In this document: positions 8,239-16,129 of the stretch, in pieces | Numbering within the stretch: position 1 is the first letter of the stretch | How the letters are laid out: every line of letters starts with the position of its first letter | Assembly (NCBI GenBank): GCA_930633525.1 | Contig: CAKNFP010000002.1 | Span: forward strand, 682,001-746,000 | DNA length: 64,000 bases | Origin: Hyphomicrobiales bacterium | Lineage (GTDB): Bacteria; Pseudomonadota; Alphaproteobacteria; Rhizobiales; Beijerinckiaceae | Direction of reading: 5' to 3' | Translations under genes and position numbers: made by a program | Notes under the pieces: generated by a model | The model's database searches: none | What the model was told of the DNA's origin: nothing | The model's input: the letters and a program-made list of their open reading frames with translations, nothing else

Positions 8239-9143
8239 GGCACACCTTTCATCAATAGGGCATCGACCGCTGCGCGATCGGGGATGCTTTCCCAACCGCT
8301 GCCGCGCGCGCATTTAAGCGCTGCGGTGGCACTGGCCAGACGCGCGGCGCCCTCGACATCCAGCCCCTCGGCAAGGCCAAGCGCATAGGCGCCGTGGAAA
8401 ATATCCCCAGCCCCGTTCGTATCCACCGCCGCCACATCAAAGGTAGGGACATGACGCGGCGTGTCGCCGTCCAACCACCAGAAACCCTTCTCGCCGATCG
8501 TGACCGAGATGATGCCGCGGCAAAGCGGTGCAGCGCGGCGAAGCCCCAGCGCGACGTCTGTCGTACCGGTAAGGCGTTCGAGGCACGCGGCCGAGAAGAC
8601 GATGTGATCCGGGAGGAGCAGCAGACGCCTCACCGCATCCATGTCACCGACATCGGCATCGAGCACGGTCGTGATGCCGCGCTTGCGAGCCTCCTGAAAG
8701 ACCGCCGCAGCGCCTTGCCACCAACTGTAGTCGGCCATCACCGCGTCAACGCCATCCAGCCTGTCGAGCGGAAGCCAATCGGCATCATCACCAAGGTCGC
8801 GACCGATGAAGCCGAAAGCCATGCGCTCCCCGTTGGGTGACACGAGAACGGTGCCGATGGGGCTTACGCCTCCTTCCACCCGGCGAACGTGATCCGTATG
8901 GACGCCCGCGACACGCATGCGTGCCAGAATATCATCACCTGCAGCATCCTGACCAAGACGTCCCCAGTATTGGGTATCCGCGCCGAGCCGGGCTGTTGCA
9001 TAAGCCGCCGTCGCCGCGATGCCCCCACCGGTGCGCATGACGTTATTGGCACGAAATTTACAGGGTTCGGTCGGGAGGCGCGGCAAATAGACGATCGTAT
9101 CGAGGAAGGCATTTCCAAGAGTGACGATACGTTTGGCAGCCAT
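8235..9143 (-). CDS. PfkB-family sugar kinase (YihV/ribokinase-like)
   Basis: ATP-dependent carbohydrate kinase, 302 residues. The glycine-rich substrate motif GGG is at about 39-41 and the PfkB signature DTNGAGD, with the catalytic Asp, at about 241-247, followed by FHGAYALGLA. The layout (LPTEPCK, GGGIAATAA, GRLGQDAAGD) recalls E. coli YihV, the 6-deoxy-6-sulfofructose kinase. From memory of YihV, its Lys27 aligns with K29 here, but its sulfonate-contact Asn109 and Arg138 align with Gly and Ser140, so a sulfosugar substrate is not supported. The ATG follows GGGAAG; a GTG 15 bases upstream is less likely. It is the first gene of the enzyme half of the block. Confidence 0.88.
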   Translation of the reverse strand: MAAKRIVTLGNAFLDTIVYLPRLPTEPCKFRANNVMRTGGGIAATAAYATARLGADTQYWGRLGQDAAGDDILARMRVAGVHTDHVRRVEGGVSPIGTVLVSPNGERMAFGFIGRDLGDDADWLPLDRLDGVDAVMADYSWWQGAAAVFQEARKRGITTVLDADVGDMDAVRRLLLLPDHIVFSAACLERLTGTTDVALGLRRAAPLCRGIISVTIGEKGFWWLDGDTPRHVPTFDVAAVDTNGAGDIFHGAYALGLAEGLDVEGAARLASATAALKCARGSGWESIPDRAAVDALLMKGVP

Positions 9144-9209
9144 CGCGCTTCTTCCCACAGCATTCTATGTCCCGCTCGCGGCTTGTCGGGCACTGGTGAT
9201 TGCGCGAGC

Positions 9210-9250
9210 CTTGTAGCGACGGCGACAACCTGTAGTCAATATTTATTACA
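9210..9250 (-). promoter_or_regulatory. Putative sigma70 promoter with shared operator-like element (kinase-aldolase genes)
   Basis: TTGACT (9239-9234) and TACAAG (9215-9210) are 18 bases apart on the reverse strand. The -35 is embedded in TGTAATAAATATTGACTAC (9250-9232), matching the element at 7209-7191 at 16 of 19 positions with identical promoter geometry. Confidence 0.5.
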
Positions 9251-9569
9251 AGATATCCCACTATGCTGCGACGGGCGACCGGCCCCCTATGACGGGCCCG
9301 CTTTGCCCTCAGGCGACGGCCCAACGCCTCCCTGCCTAGGATGCGCTGCCAATCGTTACCGCAGTTTGATCAGGAAGGTCAGACAGCGCGTATTCTTCGA
9401 TGATTGCTGTGATTCGACACCATCGTGCGCTGATCATCAGGCGCGGGCCTGGCAATTCCCAACGAGGCGGTCGCAAGCCTCCTGCCCGTGGCGCTTCCTC
9501 GGCGACTTTGGTCAAGACCTTCAATTAAAAGGAAATCCAACCCGGATCCGGTTAGGGCATCAGGTCCCA
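9251..9569. other. Intergenic region, no gene recognised
   Basis: About 320 bases between the kinase promoter and the 3' end of the LysR gene. Short open frames exist on both strands, but none has a recognisable motif or a ribosome binding site. A run CAATTAAAAGG near 9523 is locally AT-rich. Nothing else supportable was seen. Confidence 0.5.
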
Positions 9570-10526
9570 TCACTTTGTGCGCATGACGTCGATCAATTCT
9601 CCGAGCAGCCACTGCAGCCCTTGGTCACGATCGCCACGTTGGTGCCAGATCACTTCCGCCGTGGCTTCAAGCGGCCTGTAAGGCAGCTCGAGGATTTCGT
9701 GGGTGCCCGCCTCCACAAGCCTGCGCGCCATCCGCTCCGGCAGCGTCGCGATCATGTCCGTCGCCGACAGAATTCCCGGAACAGCGGCGTAGTGCGGCAG
9801 CGAGACCGCCACATGCGCGACCGCATCTTCGTCCGTGGTCTCAATCAACAGGCGGTCTATCCAGACGCGCCGCCAGACGCCGCGCTCATCGATGAAGCCC
9901 TCGGCGGCCCGCTCGCCACTCCCGCTGAGTTCCACCACCACGAAGGGGTAGGAGAACAGTCGGTCACGGTCGATCGGTTGTCCGACGAGGGGATGCCCGC
10001 GACGGACGACGACGGCTTCGCGATCGACCAGCAAGCTGTTTCGCCGCATATGCTCCGGCACCTCGCTGAACCAACCGATGACGAGGTCCAGACGGCCTTC
10101 GTCAAGATGGCGGATCACGTCCATCCGGCTATAGGGGAAGATGCGTAGCTCCAGCTGCGGTGCCGTCTTGGCAAGTCGCTCGATGAGGGGTGTCAGGATG
10201 ATGGTCGATCCGAAATCCGTCGCGGACACCCGGAACGTGCGCGCCGTATTGGACGGCTCGAATGGCTTAGTCTTGATTGCCTCCTCGAAGCGTTCCAGCC
10301 CATCGAGAATGACCGGCGCGATCGCGAGGGCGCGCGGTGTCGGCTCCATTCCGTTCTCGCCATACATGAACAATTCGTCACCGACCGCCTGACGCAGACG
10401 GCTGAGTGCATGGCTGACCGCAGATGCCGTGACGCCCAGTTCCTTGCTGGCAATGCTGACGCTCCTTGTCTGCAACACTGCCTCGAACACCTTGAACAGA
10501 TTCAGGTCAACTCTACGGATAGACAT
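9570..10526 (-). CDS. LysR-family transcriptional regulator
   Basis: Regulator of 318 residues. The N-terminal helix-turn-helix reads DLNLFKVFEAVLQTRSVS then IASKELGVTASAVSHALSRL, of the NodD/LeuO-like subset that begins with DLNL. The C-terminal effector domain follows (FRVSATDFGST, LVIGWFSEVPEHM, GHPLVG). An open frame continues 137 codons upstream, but ATG 10526 has AGGAGG five bases before it and family similarity begins there. It is divergent from an AraC-type gene across 317 bases that carry two palindromes. Confidence 0.9.
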   Translation of the reverse strand: MSIRRVDLNLFKVFEAVLQTRSVSIASKELGVTASAVSHALSRLRQAVGDELFMYGENGMEPTPRALAIAPVILDGLERFEEAIKTKPFEPSNTARTFRVSATDFGSTIILTPLIERLAKTAPQLELRIFPYSRMDVIRHLDEGRLDLVIGWFSEVPEHMRRNSLLVDREAVVVRRGHPLVGQPIDRDRLFSYPFVVVELSGSGERAAEGFIDERGVWRRVWIDRLLIETTDEDAVAHVAVSLPHYAAVPGILSATDMIATLPERMARRLVEAGTHEILELPYRPLEATAEVIWHQRGDRDQGLQWLLGELIDVMRTK

Positions 10527-10843
10527 ACCCCCTCCTGAATTCGGCTCATGCGACACTGCAGTAACTTCAGCGTTTACCCGATCCCGTGATCCCGGCATTG
10601 TCCAACGTCGGCAGGATAACCCGGCTACACCGTGAAATTCACGCAGAAGACAATCTTGGCATGCAACTTCTCGCAAAAGAATAGCGAAGCATCGTTGGCG
10701 CGACATGAATTCACGTCGCATGCCCGGCCGATACGCGCAAGCGCCGTGGACCGAAGCCGCGCTGGTGGGGTTCCCCGCGCGCCGGAAGCCGCGACCGTTT
10801 CCACCACGCAATCCAAAAGAAAGGCCCATCGCTCCTCCGCGCC
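10527..10843. promoter_or_regulatory. Divergent regulatory region with two GTGAA/TTCAC palindromes
   Basis: The region separates divergent LysR and AraC regulator genes. It holds CGTGAAATTCACG (10631-10643; 6-bp arms about a central A) and GACATGAATTCACGTC (10702-10717; 14 of 16 positions symmetric). The shared core is roughly GTGAAnTTCAC, with centres about 72 bases apart. Paired operators for one of the two flanking regulators are a reasonable reading, not shown. No gene is supported here. Confidence 0.4.
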
Positions 10844-11899
10844 ATGAACAGAATGCAAAAGCCAGAAGCAACGGGCGTGGAAGCCCACGCCCCCTTGAAG
10901 CCAACCGAATTCGCCACAGATGGCCTTCCTCTTCCAACGCAGTTCAGCGCTTTCAGAGCGGCCTATCGCGGGGTCTTCGACATCCATTTGGAACGCGTCA
11001 GTGCTGGAGGCTTCCCGGTCCGCCAGACCGTCTGGAACCTCAACAGGCTGGTTCTTGTCAGCGTGCAGTTGCCCGGCCCCCAACATGTGTTCGGCTTGCG
11101 TCACAGCAGAAGCACAACGCTCGACCACTGGTATGCTCTCGTTCAATACGGCCGCGCCAGCCCGGAAGCTCCGGCGGAAGCTACTCATTTGAGCTTCCAT
11201 TGTCTCGCGGATCCCTTTCACGCCGAGATTGGGGCCAGCCACCTCTTGGTTGCGTTCCTACCGCGGGACGTGTTCCCTTTCGGCTTCGATTTCGAGCGAA
11301 TACGGGACCGCACATTCGACAGTGGAGCGCGCCTCCTTTTGATGGATTTTCTGGTCATTCTCAATCGCCGCTTGCCAGGACTGCACCTCTCCGAACTTGG
11401 AGGCCTGCCGAGCGCGGTGCGTGGCCTGCTGGCGCTGCATGGCACCTCCTCACCCGTACAACTAGCCCCGGCGCGCAACGCGGTCGACGTGAGGTTGCTT
11501 GAACGCGCGAAACGACTGATCGACCGGAAGATCGAGGACCCTGACCTTTCGCCTGGCTCCCTGTCTGAAGAATTGTTCGTCTCCCGATCGCGCCTCTACC
11601 GCGCCTTTGAGGCATTCGGCGGTGTATCAGTCTATATCCGGCGCCAGCGGTTGCTTCGTACACGCGAGGCTCTCGCCGACGCGTCTGACACGCGTTCCAT
11701 CCTCCGCATCGCGGAGCAATGGGGCTTCGCCGACGCTTCCGTTTTCAGCCGCGCTTTCCGGAGTGAGTTCGGCGTGTCGCCCAGCGCGATCCGCAGGGCC
11801 GGATGGATGGGAGGCGACCATCGGCAAGAGAAAAACTCCACCCGGGAGGGCTCCCAGGCAGCAAGCCTCGAACAGCTGTTGCGCCAACTTCGCTCCTGA
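10844..11899 (+). CDS. AraC-family transcriptional regulator
   Basis: About 351 residues. The N-terminal two thirds resemble the AraC-binding-like domain of NdhR/FeaR-type activators (VWNLNRLVLVSVQLPG, HWYALVQYG). The C-terminal AraC/XylS domain shows two helix-turn-helix units: LSPGSLSEELFVSRSRLYRAF at about 235-255 and ILRIAEQWGFADASVFSRAF at about 285-304, followed by FGVSPSAIRR. No strong ribosome binding site precedes the ATG. The gene stands alone, divergent from a LysR gene, so its target is unknown. Confidence 0.87.
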   Translation: MNRMQKPEATGVEAHAPLKPTEFATDGLPLPTQFSAFRAAYRGVFDIHLERVSAGGFPVRQTVWNLNRLVLVSVQLPGPQHVFGLRHSRSTTLDHWYALVQYGRASPEAPAEATHLSFHCLADPFHAEIGASHLLVAFLPRDVFPFGFDFERIRDRTFDSGARLLLMDFLVILNRRLPGLHLSELGGLPSAVRGLLALHGTSSPVQLAPARNAVDVRLLERAKRLIDRKIEDPDLSPGSLSEELFVSRSRLYRAFEAFGGVSVYIRRQRLLRTREALADASDTRSILRIAEQWGFADASVFSRAFRSEFGVSPSAIRRAGWMGGDHRQEKNSTREGSQAASLEQLLRQLRS

Positions 11900-12212
11900 C
11901 AACGGGCCAGGACAGCCAGAGGCTACTATGTTCCAGGGGTTCGCGACGAACACCGTCCCGGCAAAGGCTGGCATCAAGCCCATGCGCGCCCAACTATCAC
12001 CAATATACTTCTCCAATGAGAGTCTATTTCTCTGAAAAATATAAATAAATTCTATAGATCGCGCAATATACCGCCACAGTCACTTTGATTTACAAAATCA
12101 ACCATCCATAATTTTGCGAAAGAGAATTCTATATTGCGCTCTTTACTTCCTATTTGAAGCGCGATAGCCGACGTCAGCGTTGAGCCAAGTGTCCCCGCGG
12201 ATGATTGCTATG
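11900..12212. other. AT-rich intergenic region with inverted repeats between convergent genes
   Basis: Between the AraC gene (forward) and the DUF1398 gene (reverse). It contains a 10-bp perfect inverted repeat, GCGCAATATA (12061-12070) and TATATTGCGC (12130-12139). Inside the loop is a small hairpin with arms TTGATTT/AAATCAA (12085-12101). It is markedly richer in A+T than the flanks. The structures could serve transcription termination from either side; no gene is seen. Confidence 0.4.
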
Positions 12213-12614
12213 CTAGTCTGGAAAATGTTCGACATGGGATTCTGCAGTGCGGCCGATATAGAGAGCCCGGCGTCCGGAGAATGAAACGATATAGCCGACA
12301 CATCCAGCGGTAACGGCCTTTTTGCAGAAGCTTTTGTAGGTATAGCCAGGAACCATTTGCTGGGCTTCGCGTATGGCTTCTCGCATGAGGCCGATGTCGA
12401 ATGTCTCCGCGACCGGTCCGGTGGTCTGGTGGGTCGGTAACTCGACAGAAGCACCGTCGGGAAGATAGTAGGTCGCGGTCGCCCGTCGGAAATCGATGGC
12501 ATAGCTTTCGAAGCCGGCCTCCATCAACTTTCCGACAATTTGTGGAAAGGTCATTGTGTTCGCCTCCGCCCCTTCGAGACAGGCTTGAGCAGTCACCTTC
12601 TGGTTATCATTCAT
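12213..12614 (-). CDS. DUF1398 family protein (YbcV-like)
   Basis: A cytoplasmic protein of 133 residues resembling E. coli YbcV and other DUF1398 members: FPQIVGKLMEAGFESYAIDF, then ATYYLPDGAS, and a C-terminal KKAVTAGCVGYIVSFSGRRALYIGR. The biochemical function of the family is unknown. It sits 29 bases downstream of a MarR regulator, with which it should form an operon controlled by the inverted repeat at 13119-13158. An upstream in-frame extension was trimmed to ATG 12614, where family similarity begins. Confidence 0.82.
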   Translation of the reverse strand: MNDNQKVTAQACLEGAEANTMTFPQIVGKLMEAGFESYAIDFRRATATYYLPDGASVELPTHQTTGPVAETFDIGLMREAIREAQQMVPGYTYKSFCKKAVTAGCVGYIVSFSGRRALYIGRTAESHVEHFPD

Positions 12615-12643
12615 GGCTGTTGTCCCGATATAGGCTGGATTGA

Positions 12644-13105
12644 TTACGCGACAGGCGTCGCTGCGAGCCGATGATGCTGGACCATGTGCCTCAGGATCTG
12701 TTCCAGAAGCGCTCGCTCGGCACCGGTCAGACATGCGAAGAATTCCGCGTCGTTGCTGTCAGCAAGAGCCGCCAGCTTCGGAACGAGGTCGACAGCCCGA
12801 TCCGTCAGGGCAAGCGTTTGTGCCCGGCCGTCATGCGCGTTCGCCGCGCGCGTGACGAGAGATTTGGCGATGAGTCTGTCGGCAAGCTTCGTAATGGCCC
12901 CCTTTGTCATGCCCATGTCGTCCGCGAGGCGGCTCGGCGGTGTGGGCTCCTTGCCATAGAGCGTGCGCATAAAGCACCATTCAGCGACAGTGACGTCTTC
13001 GCCAGCGAGCTTGGCCGCGAACGCCTGTGAGACGTGATTGGAGACCATGCGCAACCAGTAGCCGAGGTGGGACGTGAGATCCGAAACAGACGGGCTTGAT
13101 GGCAT
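12644..13105 (-). CDS. MarR-family transcriptional regulator
   Basis: Winged-helix regulator of 153 residues. Helices typical of the family precede the recognition region PPSRLADDMGMTKGAITKLADRLI at about 56-79, followed by a wing AHDGRAQTLALT and a C-terminal dimerisation helix. Members repress their own operon and respond to small phenolic or oxidant ligands. The start lies 13 bases from the inner edge of a perfect 14-nt inverted repeat, a strong sign of autoregulation. It is the first gene of a two-gene unit with the DUF1398 gene. Confidence 0.92.
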   Translation of the reverse strand: MPSSPSVSDLTSHLGYWLRMVSNHVSQAFAAKLAGEDVTVAEWCFMRTLYGKEPTPPSRLADDMGMTKGAITKLADRLIAKSLVTRAANAHDGRAQTLALTDRAVDLVPKLAALADSNDAEFFACLTGAERALLEQILRHMVQHHRLAATPVA

Positions 13106-13118
13106 GTCACCTCCAATG

Positions 13119-13158
13119 GTTGACTAGGAAATTACATCGGTATGATTTCCTAGTCAAC
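13119..13158. promoter_or_regulatory. Perfect 14-nt inverted repeat, MarR operator candidate
   Basis: GTTGACTAGGAAAT (13119-13132) and its exact reverse complement ATTTCCTAGTCAAC (13145-13158) flank a 12-base spacer. The repeat lies immediately upstream of the MarR gene on its promoter side and contains TTGAC on each strand. MarR repressors bind inverted repeats overlapping their promoters. It may also influence the forward oxidoreductase gene that starts 212 bases away. Confidence 0.7.
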
Positions 13159-13369
13159 TATTCGATAAGCGCCGCCACATCTGCGTCTCACCGAGCCGTC
13201 TGGCCGTGAGGATACGCCCGACGTGGGCGCCCTTTTTGAATTGCCGGGCAGTTCAGGCGGCGGCGGCGCGGGCGCACCAATCCACCTTCGACGGAACAAC
13301 AGAGCTACACTACTCTTGTCTGGAACCAACCTGTTCTCGCCACGTTTAAGTTTTGTTGGAAGTATCCGC

Positions 13370-14605
13370 GTGGAGCACTTGGTGACAAAGCAGTCGGTTA
13401 CATCCAACCGCGATCTTCGCGAGGATCGCCCCTTGTGGGCTGACAGTCCGCGCATTTCGGTGATAACACACAAAGCTCCACGCGAGCGCGTCTACGACGT
13501 GGTCATCATCGGGGCGGGTATCAGCGGCGCCCTGATGGCCAATGCTCTTGCCGATGGAAAGCGTTCCATTCTGGTGGTCGATCGCCGCGGGCCCGTCAAG
13601 GGCTCCAGCATGGCCAGCACGGCTATGATCCAACATGAGATCGATGTGCCTCTGTTCAAGCTTGCGCAGGCCATCGGCTGGTCTCGCGCCGAGCGTGTCT
13701 GGCGCCGGTCGGCCCGGGCCGTGGAGGCGCTGAAGGCGCTCGTGGACGGCCTCGGCATTTCCTGTCAGCTTGAAGGAAGAAAGACGCTCTATCTTGCCGG
13801 CGAGGTCTATGGCGCTCGAGCGCTCAAAATGGAGAGCGAGGCGCGGGCTAAAGCTGGCCTGGAGGCGCGCTATCTGGATGCCGATGAGCTGGAACAGAAC
13901 TTCGGCATCGATCGCCCCGCCGCCATCGTCAGTTCGATGTCAGCATCGGCCAACCCCGCGCAGATGACCGCGGGCCTCCTGCGGGACGCTCGCAAGCACG
14001 GCTGCGAGATCGTCGCGGACATCGAGGTTACGGATCTCCATGCCGGTGAACAGGTGGTACTCGCGACGTCCGGCGGCCATCTGATCCTAGCGAGACATGT
14101 GGTCTTCTGCACCGGATACGAATTTCTAAAACCTCTTGCCGGCAAGCAGCATCGCATCATTTCGACCTGGGCCATCGCGAGCAGACCGAGGCTGAAGCTA
14201 CCCCCGTGGCTCTCGGAGTCCATGGTCTGGGAGGGGGCCGATCCATACATCTATTTTCGTACGACGCCGGATGGCCGATTGATCGCGGGTGGCGAGGATG
14301 AGGACAGTCCGGAAGCCTATCTGTCGGAAAGCAAGCTCAAGACCAAGGGCAGACTCATCGCCGAGAAGGTTGGCGACCTGCTGCACTGTGCGATCGGCGC
14401 GCCCGACTATGTATGGTCAGCAGGCTTCGGAAGCACACCGACCGGCCTGCCAATGATGGGCGAAGTGCCCGGGTTGAACAATGTCTATGCTGTCATGGGC
14501 TACGGCGGCAATGGCTTCACTTTCAGCAAGATCGGCGCCGAAATCATCGCAGCCAGGATCGGCAAGAAGAAAGATCCGGACGCGGACCTGTTCCCGTTCC
14601 GGTGA
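13370..14605 (+). CDS. FAD-dependent oxidoreductase, DAO family
   Basis: Flavoprotein of about 411 residues. A Rossmann dinucleotide fold YDVVIIGAGISGALMANALA is near residues 40-60, and the C-terminal DAO segment reads PTGLPMMGEVPGLNNVYAVMGYGGNGFTFSKIGAEII. Such enzymes oxidise C-N bonds of amino acids, sarcosine-like amines or opines with O2 or quinone as acceptor. The start chosen is GTG 13370 (VEHLVTKQSV) with GGAAG seven bases upstream. The open frame extends 49 codons further, but that part lacks coding character. It precedes the Ugp-like operon by 157 bases, and a link is not established. Confidence 0.85.
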   Translation: MEHLVTKQSVTSNRDLREDRPLWADSPRISVITHKAPRERVYDVVIIGAGISGALMANALADGKRSILVVDRRGPVKGSSMASTAMIQHEIDVPLFKLAQAIGWSRAERVWRRSARAVEALKALVDGLGISCQLEGRKTLYLAGEVYGARALKMESEARAKAGLEARYLDADELEQNFGIDRPAAIVSSMSASANPAQMTAGLLRDARKHGCEIVADIEVTDLHAGEQVVLATSGGHLILARHVVFCTGYEFLKPLAGKQHRIISTWAIASRPRLKLPPWLSESMVWEGADPYIYFRTTPDGRLIAGGEDEDSPEAYLSESKLKTKGRLIAEKVGDLLHCAIGAPDYVWSAGFGSTPTGLPMMGEVPGLNNVYAVMGYGGNGFTFSKIGAEIIAARIGKKKDPDADLFPFR

Positions 14606-14762
14606 CGATAATCAGGTCAATGCGGGGCCGCACCGTGGTTACGGGGGGCGGGGCCGTGCCACGGAAGCGCCGATCAAAATCACAGAACCGTTACAAATGT
14701 GCAAGATGGCTGACATGCAGCATCGCTAGCGTCCGTCGCGTCCCCCCGTGACAGGAGTTTGC

Positions 14763-16013
14763 ATGCGCCGTCTTCTCGCACCCATGGCTGCCTTGGCTCT
14801 TTTCGCCGTCGGCCAGGCCCAGGCCGCCGATCCCGTAACCATCAATTTCTGGCATTATCAGACATCAAACCGCGAAGATCTGACGCGAACCATCAACGAC
14901 TTCATGGCCAAGAACCCGGACGTGAAAGTCCGCGAGCAGTTCAAGGACAACAACAATCTGGCCACCGAGGTTCAGGCGGCGGCCCTTGCCGGCCGCGCAC
15001 CGGACGTTGCCCAGCTGCTTAGCCGTCTCACGATCGGCCTGGTCATGAACACCAAACCGGTCGCCCTCGACAGCGGCCCGGACAAGGGCGCATTCCTCAA
15101 GAATGTCGCGCCGAACTTCCTCGCGATCGGCACCTACCGGGGCCATCCTTATGCGGTGCCGCATTCCTTCGGCACACCAATCGTCTACTACAATAAGGAT
15201 CTGTTCCGTGCCGCGGGGCTCGATCCGGAGAAGCCGCCGCGGACCTGGCAGGAGATGCGCGAGCTGGCACGGCAGATCAAGACAAACACAGGCAAGCACG
15301 GCCTGTTCGTCTCCACCGGTGGTCGCGACGTCGGTCCGCAGCAGATGATCGTCAATACGGGCGCCGACATGCTGTCCGACGACTTCACGCGGGCGACCTT
15401 TGCCACGCCGGATGCGATTGCCTCGATGCAGCTCTGGCAGGACATGGCCGTTGCCGACAAGTCGCTCGCCATTTTCACCGAGCGCGAGAATACCTCGCTC
15501 TTCATGGCCGGCCAGATCGGCATGATGGTGACCTCGGTCGCCAGCTTCCAGGGCGCCAAGCGCAGCACCGAGGGCGTCTTCGAACTCGGCATTGGCCATT
15601 ACCCGACCTGGAATGACAAGCCGCGGCGTGTTCCAAATTCCGGCGCGGCGCTGATGGTATTCTCACAGGACGAAAAGCGCCGTGAGGCCACGTTCCGGTT
15701 CCTCGCGTATCTGATGCAACCGGAGGTCAGCAATCGCTGGGCCGTTGAATCAGGCTATCTGCCGATCGCCCCCGGCGCGCAGCAGGCCGAGATCATCAAG
15801 GAAGCGGTCGCCAAGGAACCGCGCTGGGGCGTCGCTGTCTCGCAGATGGATGACCTCGTCGCCACGGCCCGTTGGCCCGGCAGCCGTGTCGTCGAGATCC
15901 AGATCGTTCTTGAAAACATGGTCCAGGCGCTCTGGCAGGGCAAAGCCCCGGCGTCAGAGCTGGTGCCAGCCGCGCAAGCCGAGATCACCCGGCTGATCGC
16001 CCAGGGCAGCTAG
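14763..16013 (+). CDS. ABC transporter substrate-binding protein, UgpB-like (SBP family 1)
   Basis: Exported binding protein of 416 residues with a signal peptide MRRLLAPMAALALFAVGQAQA. The mature part has the UgpB/MalE-type pattern: ITINFWHY-like start (VTINFWHYQTSNRE), APDVAQLL, YAVPHSFGTPIVYYNKDLF and a C-terminal APASELVPAAQAEI. CAGGAG stands five bases before ATG 14763, so the earlier GTG was rejected. It heads an operon of two permeases, an ATPase, two phosphate-ester hydrolases and a SorC regulator. Those neighbours suggest a phosphorylated polyol or glycerophosphodiester ligand, which is an inference. Confidence 0.9.
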   Translation: MRRLLAPMAALALFAVGQAQAADPVTINFWHYQTSNREDLTRTINDFMAKNPDVKVREQFKDNNNLATEVQAAALAGRAPDVAQLLSRLTIGLVMNTKPVALDSGPDKGAFLKNVAPNFLAIGTYRGHPYAVPHSFGTPIVYYNKDLFRAAGLDPEKPPRTWQEMRELARQIKTNTGKHGLFVSTGGRDVGPQQMIVNTGADMLSDDFTRATFATPDAIASMQLWQDMAVADKSLAIFTERENTSLFMAGQIGMMVTSVASFQGAKRSTEGVFELGIGHYPTWNDKPRRVPNSGAALMVFSQDEKRREATFRFLAYLMQPEVSNRWAVESGYLPIAPGAQQAEIIKEAVAKEPRWGVAVSQMDDLVATARWPGSRVVEIQIVLENMVQALWQGKAPASELVPAAQAEITRLIAQGS

Positions 16014-16129
16014 CGCCGCCACGCACTGAGTGGTCGGCCGTCGCGATCGATGGGCCGGCCGACCATCACAGTCCATCGAGGAGCGTTGCCGGCGCGAGCC
16101 GACACGGTCCCACCTTCGCGGATACGCCA

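Noticed and set aside
8235..9143. Assignment as sulfofructose kinase (YihV) and a sulfoglycolysis operon
   Set aside because: The overall layout is similar, but the residues remembered as contacting the sulfonate in YihV (Asn109, Arg138) are not matched, and no sulfosugar isomerase or exporter is nearby.
8889..10148. Long forward open frame (about 420 codons) opposite the kinase and LysR genes
   Set aside because: It is antisense to two genes with clear motifs, has no recognisable domain and a skewed composition; an artefact of high GC.
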